From Fistulifera solaris (lineage: Eukaryota > Bacillariophyta > Bacillariophyceae > Naviculales > Stauroneidaceae), in NCBI GenBank assembly GCA_030295235.1, contig AP026162.1, forward strand, positions 682,001-746,000: a stretch of 64,000 nucleotides of DNA, read 5' to 3'. Of the stretch, positions 57,815 to 64,000 are shown piece by piece. The translations under genes were made by a program, and so were the position numbers. The notes under the pieces were generated by a model. That model was given only the letters and a program-made list of their open reading frames with translations. It was not told where the DNA came from and did no database searches. Numbering within the stretch: position 1 is the first letter of the stretch; each line of letters starts with the position of its first letter.

Positions 57815-58506
57815 CAAGAAGGGGAGAACACATCATGGAAGAAAATAAAGAGTATTCTATAAAGTTACTGTTTCTTCTCGCGCTTTCAATCAAACTCAGT
57901 GCTCTGGTACAATGGAGCTCTCTCAAAGCTCGAGCAGCGGGAGAAGAAGATTCGTTGGGATAGGTGACGGTAGATCATGACGAAACTCTCGAGTGGGACG
58001 GGGCGCTGGGGGGCACACGAGGACTTGCTTCTTATGTTAAATGGGAGTGCATGGTTCAAATTCTTTTCGCTCGCGTTTTCGGTAAGGGCGATGAACTTCG
58101 AGCCTCACTTTCGATTCATCGATAGGAATATCCGATTGGTTGCTTTTATTTAGTGGGACCAAGACATTGTAAAACTGAGATGATTCTTGAGGTCGCAAAC
58201 GCACGGGAGAATTGCGCGCGATGGCGGTTGCCTTGCACATGATTGTATGACGACCGTGAAAAATTCTTCTCTTAAACATTTCCGGATCGTGTTGATGATG
58301 ATAGTAGATATTATGAACCAACTGTTGGTCGTGGATAGGACGCTTTTGACAAGCGACAGAGTTGTTCGCATTTTTCTGTTCGAGTTTGTGTTTTGTGACT
58401 TCAAAAGGATTCGAATGCCGGCATGCACGCGAAGCCGCCAAAATCGTACTTTAAATACCACAGTTTGTTAGACAGATGAGGACAGCCGACGGGCAATATT
58501 TCTTTA
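57815..58506. repeat. Diverged duplicated segment, copy A
   Basis: Direct-orientation relative of 61324-62051, starting AAG-GGGAGAACACATCATGG and containing the shared block GCTCTGGTACAATGGAGCTC. It holds the conserved minus-strand frame 58037-58441. Confidence 0.85.
58037..58441 (-). CDS. Small conserved protein of unknown function, paralogue A
   Basis: 134 aa, MAASRACRHSNPFEVTKHK to FEPCTPI. It aligns with the protein at 61439-61978 over its length: shared HTIMCKAT, RNSPVRLRP, NKSN, IP..E.KV.LEVHRPYRKRERK.FEPCTPI. Basic, no signal peptide, no known domain. The protein similarity seems to survive beyond the DNA divergence, which favours a real coding unit, but a repeat-borne frame is possible. 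Confidence 0.5.
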   Translation of the reverse strand: MAASRACRHSNPFEVTKHKLEQKNANNSVACQKRPIHDQQLVHNIYYHHQHDPEMFKRRIFHGRHTIMCKATAIARNSPVRLRPQESSQFYNVLVPLNKSNQSDIPIDESKVRLEVHRPYRKRERKEFEPCTPI

Positions 58507-61323
58507 AAAAGAACAAGAAAATGAAAATTGAGCGTCATTGATCTCGTTGGTGCAGTCAGTGTGTAGCATTGCGGTTTTTAAGCCAGTTACTGGGCGCTGT
58601 CAGAAGCCGAAAGGCCGCCCTCGAAAGTCTGCAATAACCATTGCTGCCAACGCGGCCACGTCCTGCGGAAAAAGCTCGCTCTCTCAAGAGCGTTAGTTAA
58701 GATGATTGCGTGATGGGCGTCACGATAAACAAATCTGCTTGTTCAAACGATATCGAAGGAAAGGATGATGATGAAGATTGTCAATGGGGCCGTTGTGTCT
58801 GCAGTTTTGAAATGCATGCTGACGTCGACTATTGACGAAATAGTAGTAGAATTACGAGTCACGGTCTCGATTTTGGTCACGAGTCTGAAAGAGGGTGCAG
58901 TCTGTCCGTGCGTCCTGAGGGACATTTTCGATACACGCTCCGACATGTCACATTCGAGAAGTACCGCTCCGAGAACAAGGCTACTTAATAAACGTACACA
59001 TCCCTGACTTGTGCTTTCATGAGCTAGTGTGGCAAACCGTGAAATTTTGCTCCAAAATGCAAGGGGGTTGCCCATGATTTTCGCCCATTCTTTTGCACCG
59101 GCCCCTTCAATATCGATCGCAACAATCAATTTTGGGACGTAAATTCTATCATCTCATTATCATTTCTTTGACGACTAGTATCACTCTTGCTCATAAAAAC
59201 GATATGACGACGAAAGTGACGCGAAGAGCGTTCATTTACCGCTTTAATATTGCATAATTTGACACTCTTACTTTCAATTCGAGTCGACCGAGGCCTGCGA
59301 AAGTGATCAAGATTGCATAAAACAAAGTCGATATGCACCCCCAATCAACCTCCTCTGATTCTTGACTAATACACGAGTGATTTCCGTCATCGACGTCCAA
59401 GTTATTCTTTGATAGATAAATATCGTGAACGAAGAACTCGTCATTGTCGTTTGTTCGAAACATGAAGGTGTCAAACCGCTCCCCGGAATTCACTGCTAAA
59501 CGACGCAGACATCCTCTATTTCATTATTTCGATCTCTCATTGGTCCAGCCGTCACGGATTCTTGTTCACATTGGCGTCATCAGGGTGTTCTGGAGCGGCG
59601 AGGGCCTTCCCTTTCGCCAGCCTTTGTGACGAGTCCGCTTTTTTATATGATTTACACCCACGCGCTGGAAATACATGGTGCCCGACGAAACATGATACAG
59701 ACAACCTCATTCAAATCCATTACCATACTACTATCGGACGTGTTGAGTGCCTACTGTCACCACATTTCGACAAATGTATCGGGGTATTCCACTGGTCAAA
59801 TTCAATACAGCTCCTCTCTTCGTGTTTTGGGAAGCCTACGTCCAATTTTTGACGTCGCAAAATGGTCTTTCATGGCTTCAATATAAGATCCATCTCAGTC
59901 CGAACATCTTTTGGTCCCATTGCGGGTCTCACCACTTTGACCAGTGCCCTTTCGGGATTTCTTGTCACGCCCGTGTTGCAACAAGTGTTGGCTTGTCGGG
60001 AGCACTCATGGGTACGGCGGTCACTCTCATCATCAGTTTGCAACTTTCGTCACTGGCTTATGATGTGGCAAGAAAATACGGCTTCGAACTGAAAGATACG
60101 ATCGATACATCGCAACTTAAAGCAAAGGCACTGTCCAGTACTCACGAGTCAGGCCATGGCGACAACACTAAATTAACAGCTTCGTGGCCGCCCTGAGGAA
60201 TGACATGCCGCATAACACGAAGCGTGCTGAATAGGTTGGTGTGTTCTTTTTCGCAATCAACTTACTCCCGATGGTCATACAGTTCGGTGCGTTTCTATCT
60301 TTGATTCAATCAACTGATGCACGTGATCTCTGGCAAGCCATGCTCGTTCTGATGTCCTCGTTCACTTAGTTCCAAGTAACGCAGAAAAAGCTCTCTCTAG
60401 CGATTGTCAGTGTGCTTTTCTTAGGATGAAAGTGACAAAATATTCGGTACGAAGGTTGTTGGATGAAATGCTATCTGTCTCGCTGGTTGTTGAAGTCGGA
60501 TTTCTAGGCAAGGAACTGGTCGGCGTCTTTGGCTACCGATCCGGGAAACAGTCGAACATGATTCCGCCCCCACACTCATTGAAACAATATTACGTCGCTC
60601 ACTTCATGGTTTGACACGCATCATGCGGGATCCATTTCCGTTGGACACAACTTTTAAATCTATCATGAATAATGACCAACGCGGTGCAGCTTCCCTGTAG
60701 AAACAATTCTTGGTCGCATCATTCCACCATTGCCCTTCCTTTCCTCAATGAAAGTGTTGACATTTCGAATACACCGTGATCATCCTCAACTTTCACATGT
60801 TACACACTCATAGATCTTTGGCCGGCAAGCAAAGCGACAAACGCACACTTGTAAGCGTGGCACGGCAGAGTAAGATTTATACGCTATTTCAATATCCACG
60901 GTAAAAATTGTTATCAACTTTCACTGATTAATGATTTCATAAATCGAAATGAAGCTTAATTCAACTATAACTTGCACTATCAGCATAGAGTGATGACGAC
61001 CAGCGAGAGCGGAGAGGGTGGGGGGAAATAACAGTTGGCATTTCGCCATAAGTACCAATTGAATTTGTTCACAAGACGCGACTCAATTGGACGAGTAATC
61101 ATCACCTGCAGAACAATGTGTCAATCTTTTAGTCTTGGATCGTCTCCGAAAAAGCACGTAGCTCTCTACGTAGACAAGTCGCAGTTAAAAAAGAAAAAAG
61201 ATGGCACGTGACATTTTGTTGCTCTCATGTCCATGCAAACATAGTCAGTTTGCAGAGTAGCTATTGACAGCACTCTTTCGTCATGCTCGAAAGAAGGTTG
61301 TACTCGATAACGATTACACAGTA
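58507..61323. other. 2.8-kb region with no firmly supported gene
   Basis: Between the duplicated segments. At 59560-60196 (+), overlapping frames carry hydrophobic pieces (GPIAGLTTLTSALSGFLVTP; LSGALMGTAVTLIISLQLSS) that could be the remains of one membrane-protein gene broken across frames; I do not recognise the family. Minus-strand frame 58743-59129 has a hydrophobic end but no motif. The rest shows nothing. Confidence 0.4.
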
Positions 61324-62051
61324 AGAGAAGGCGAGAACACATTATGGAAGAAAATGAAGAGTTTTCTATAGTTACTGTTTCTTCTCGCGCCTTCAATTAC
61401 AGTAATCAAACTCAGTGCTCTGGTACAATGGAGCTCTCTCAAAGCTCGAGCAGCGGGAGAAGAAGATTCGTTGGGATAGGTGACGGTAGATCATGACAAA
61501 ATTCTCGTGTGGGACGAGGCGCTGGTGGGCAGATGAGGACGCGTTTTTTATTTTGAATGGGAGTACATGGTTCAAAGTCTTTGCGCTCGCGTTTTCGGTA
61601 AGGACGATGAACTTCAAGCGTCACCTTCGTCTCCTCGACAGGAATTTCCAAATGATTGCTTTTATTTGGTGGGACCGAGACTTTGTGCAGCTGGGATAAT
61701 TCACGTGGTCGCAAACGCACGGGAGAGTTGCGCTCAATGTTGGTTGCCTTGCACATGATTGTATGACGAACGTAGAAGACTGTCAAACACTTCCGGATCG
61801 GTAACAGACGGGAAGACGGAGTTAATTTTGTGTTAGTGATGATATTATGGACGAAATGTTGGCCGTGGAAAGGACGCTTTTTCGACGAGCGACAGGATTG
61901 TTCGCATTTTTCTGTTCGAGTTCGTGTTTTGTGACCAGAAAAAGGATTCGGATGCCGGCATGCGCGCAGAGCCGCCAAAATCGTACTCTAAAACTCTAAC
62001 TCTACCACATTTTGTTGGTCAAATGAGAACAGCCGGCGGGCGATTTATTTA
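61324..62051. repeat. Diverged duplicated segment, copy B
   Basis: Partner of 57815-58506, same orientation; contains small insertions and deletions relative to copy A, and the minus-strand frame 61439-61978. Confidence 0.85.
61439..61978 (-). CDS. Small conserved protein of unknown function, paralogue B
   Basis: 179 aa, MAALRACRHPNPFSGHKTRTRTEK to PLLEL. Similar to paralogue A up to FEPCTPI, then about 45 further residues (QNKKRVLICPPAPRPTREF...) where A has a stop. An insert of about 10 residues (KLTPSSRLLP) lies in the first half. Very basic; nucleic-acid binding is possible, but this is only a guess from composition. Confidence 0.5.
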   Translation of the reverse strand: MAALRACRHPNPFSGHKTRTRTEKCEQSCRSSKKRPFHGQHFVHNIITNTKLTPSSRLLPIRKCLTVFYVRHTIMCKATNIERNSPVRLRPRELSQLHKVSVPPNKSNHLEIPVEETKVTLEVHRPYRKRERKDFEPCTPIQNKKRVLICPPAPRPTREFCHDLPSPIPTNLLLPLLEL

Positions 62052-62269
62052 ACGGCTTCGTTTCTAGTATCGTATAACGTGTAGTCACTGAGTAGCGGAC
62101 AGCGGACGCACCTTCCGTTGTAATTCAAAATATAAATCCGGGTTTTTTACTTCATGTTCGATGGCCGCCTTTCATCTTCGTCAACATTCATAGATATTCA
62201 TTCTTCGCCACACTTGAGGTCGACATAAATGAATAAGATTAATCTCTATTGCTGTTAATAGTTCCCAGT

Positions 62270-63310
62270 ATGGACCCTAGTCAAGTCTGGATTTATCATG
62301 AACGTCAGCGTGCTTTACTGTGCGGTCAGCATGCACTGAATAATCTCGCTCAAAATAATGTGTTCTCAGCTGGCGAGCTCGCTGACATTGCTCACGACCT
62401 CGATAAATTAGAGATGGATGTTTGGGCTCAAAACAATGAGGGAGGAGTCAATTCAAAGGAATTTCAACAGCGGCTGATAGAAGGTAGCAGCAATGTCGAC
62501 GCTCAGGGAAATTTTAGTATCGAGGTTCTCAAAGAAGCAATGCACCAACGCTACGGAATCCGATTGCCTCACTTATCGGCGCAAGACTTGCTGTCGGGCA
62601 GGGATATTACTGATATGCAGGGATTTTTATGTCACAAATCAGATCATTGGTTCGCGATTCGTCTCATAGGTGACAGATTCTGGAATTTGAACAGTATGCT
62701 CGAAATACCTGTCGTTGTTAGTCACTTCAAGCTCGCGACCGAAATGAGCAAGTGGAAGGACGAAGGCTACACTATCTTTTGCGTCCCTTCGGGACTACCA
62801 ATTGCTGGTGTAAAGCTGGGAAGTGATGCGTCTTGGCATTGTATGGCTGATCTGTTGCAAGGTAGAGCCACAAGCGACGCGTCGCGAAAAAATGCTTGGG
62901 AGAATGTGGGGTCAGGGATGCGTCTTGATGGACAAGTAACAAGCAGATCCATCGAAGATTTAACAGAAGAAGAACAATTGCAGCTTGCGTTAGCAGATAG
63001 TTTGAATCCTACGATGCTGAATCCAGTCAGTAGGGAAACTCATTCGATTCCAGTCCCAGAGGAGCCTCCCGCAGGTACACCTGGAGCCGCGCGCATTCAG
63101 TTTCGGCTACCGGATGGAAAGCGCGTCGTACGGCGTTTCAATGCAACAGATTCGGTTGCCTGTATTTATGCGTTTGTAGAGCAGGAGTGCGGGGGAAGTG
63201 CCGTCGATTTGAAAGGTGGTTATCCTCTGAAGGATCTTGCTAGCTTGCTTACTTTAACCATCGCGGATGCCAAACTTGCTGGTGGAAATATTCAAGCATC
63301 GATAAAATAG
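62270..63310 (+). CDS. Ataxin-3-like Josephin deubiquitinase with UIM and C-terminal UBX domain
   Basis: 346 aa, one exon, intact; Met at 62270 (an upstream non-ATG stretch is open but unlikely coding). The Josephin domain fills residues 1-175: catalytic Cys18 in RALLCGQHALNNLAQ, then the His in SDHWFAIRLIGDRFWNLNS with the following Asn. A UIM EEEQLQLALADSL lies near residue 245. The C-terminus (about 270-346) is a UBX domain: ARIQFRLPDGKRVVRRFNATDSV..IYAFV. Josephin-UBX fusions are known outside animals; the UBX should bind Cdc48/p97 directly, where animal ataxin-3 uses a basic motif. Ubiquitin-chain editing on p97 substrates is inferred. Confidence 0.94.
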   Translation: MDPSQVWIYHERQRALLCGQHALNNLAQNNVFSAGELADIAHDLDKLEMDVWAQNNEGGVNSKEFQQRLIEGSSNVDAQGNFSIEVLKEAMHQRYGIRLPHLSAQDLLSGRDITDMQGFLCHKSDHWFAIRLIGDRFWNLNSMLEIPVVVSHFKLATEMSKWKDEGYTIFCVPSGLPIAGVKLGSDASWHCMADLLQGRATSDASRKNAWENVGSGMRLDGQVTSRSIEDLTEEEQLQLALADSLNPTMLNPVSRETHSIPVPEEPPAGTPGAARIQFRLPDGKRVVRRFNATDSVACIYAFVEQECGGSAVDLKGGYPLKDLASLLTLTIADAKLAGGNIQASIK

Positions 63311-63392
63311 TAAATATTACAATGCTGTGATATGTGAAACCGAGTATAAAAGTCATGATTTATAGTAAGCGAAGCGGGATCACGCCGATTAA

Positions 63393-63983
63393 CTAAACGT
63401 TTTGAACTTCTTGTGCTGCCCGCTCAGAGACACCGGAACCAAATGTGATTGATTCTTCCTCCCCGTCGTCTCGGCCATTGGTTGTGCGCATACGTGCCAT
63501 GGTACTCTTCCGAAATTGATTCATTCTTGCAAAAGTCTGCTGACCGGATGCCTGAGCTGTAGTTGTAGTGCCTTGTTGCTGGCCTCCAAAGCGAGCAAAC
63601 GGATTCCTCTTCAACACCGCTGGAACGCTCGGAGTAGCTTTAGTCTCAGTTTTTGTTCCTGGATTGCTGGGAGTAGAAGCCTTATTCACGGAGTTAATAC
63701 TCGTCTTGACGGAATTGTTAAGAGCTGCGCCCAAACCTTTGAAAGGGTTGGACCTTTGAACGTCCTTTGCTTCATTTGGAGCGACAGGTGCAGGAGAGTC
63801 CGACTCTTGTTGCTTTTTGGTAGGACTAGCAATGTCACCCTCCGATTTGGGTTTTTCTGTGGCCTCGTCGGAACGATTCGGTGCCTTTGTACGACCGGCG
63901 AATGGATTGAGGAAGGTTATACGATTTGCATCTTCCCCCTGTCCATCCGATTGGCGTTCTCTCGGACGGAAAAGTTGCGGCAT
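63393..63983 (-). CDS. Low-complexity protein with repeated NPF motifs, possibly 5'-incomplete
   Basis: 196 aa from Met at 63983; the frame remains open to the window edge, so the start may lie outside. Mostly Ser/Thr/Pro/Ala/Lys. Three spaced NPF motifs: LNPFAG, SNPFKGLG and RNPFARFG; NPF is the ligand of EH domains (endocytosis). No other domain. Convergent with the Josephin gene, 82 bases away. Confidence 0.65.
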   Translation of the reverse strand: MPQLFRPRERQSDGQGEDANRITFLNPFAGRTKAPNRSDEATEKPKSEGDIASPTKKQQESDSPAPVAPNEAKDVQRSNPFKGLGAALNNSVKTSINSVNKASTPSNPGTKTETKATPSVPAVLKRNPFARFGGQQQGTTTTAQASGQQTFARMNQFRKSTMARMRTTNGRDDGEEESITFGSGVSERAAQEVQNV

Positions 63984-64000
63984 ACGAAAATTGCTTTCTT

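Noticed and set aside
58743-59129. 128-codon minus-strand frame
   Set aside because: No family resemblance or conserved partner; left unassigned.

Overview
This window looks like nuclear chromosome sequence from a diatom, most likely a pennate species close to Phaeodactylum tricornutum (inferred from gene content, no search run). The evidence is: short GT-AG introns of about 60-105 nt in compact genes; two heat-shock-factor-type regulators; plastid preproteins with a signal peptide followed by a Phe at the predicted cleavage site (IspH, a cyclophilin); a phosphoglycerate mutase with a mitochondrial-type presequence; a copia-type LTR element of diatom (CoDi-like) character; and a predicted UGA-decoding selenoprotein.

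Layout. 0-8.4 kb: 5'-truncated HSF, cytosolic leucyl-tRNA synthetase (-), HPt phosphotransfer protein (+), AMPK gamma/SNF4 (-), small LRR protein (-). 8.4-10.2 kb: a degenerate tandem array carrying a TTCCAGAAATTCTGGAA dyad, then a GC-rich run of hairpins. 10.3-22.5 kb is gene-dense: PEX2, branched-chain aminotransferase, plastid cyclophilin (with 13-nt and 3-nt micro-exons), GPATCH4-like protein, HSF, plastid IspH, p47/SHP1 (SEP-UBX), cohesin RAD21. 24-40 kb: complex I NDUFA2-like, FUN14, PGAM, a SelU/PRXL2-like selenoprotein with a 3' SECIS candidate, a JmjC protein, a UreH/NiCoT-like transporter, diatom-type unknown proteins, UXT prefoldin and EIF1AD, with two foldback/MITE-like elements. 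41-45.5 kb: a LINE with a restriction-like endonuclease, inserted inside a short satellite array. 45.7-49.8 kb: Cactin and a tandem P-loop kinase of zeta-toxin fold. 49.8-57.7 kb: a 1.27-kb tandem duplication whose second copy is split by a young copia LTR element. 57.8-62 kb: a diverged duplicated segment with a small conserved ORF. 62.2-64 kb: ataxin-3-like Josephin-UBX protein and an NPF-repeat protein.

A strong technical signal runs through the window. At least 12 otherwise well-conserved host genes change frame, usually by one base inside or beside a short homopolymer, about 15 sites in all. This looks like residual indel error of a long-read assembly rather than mass pseudogenisation. 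Host gene models here are therefore given as whole loci, with the suspect site named. Functions are read from motifs and family resemblance only.
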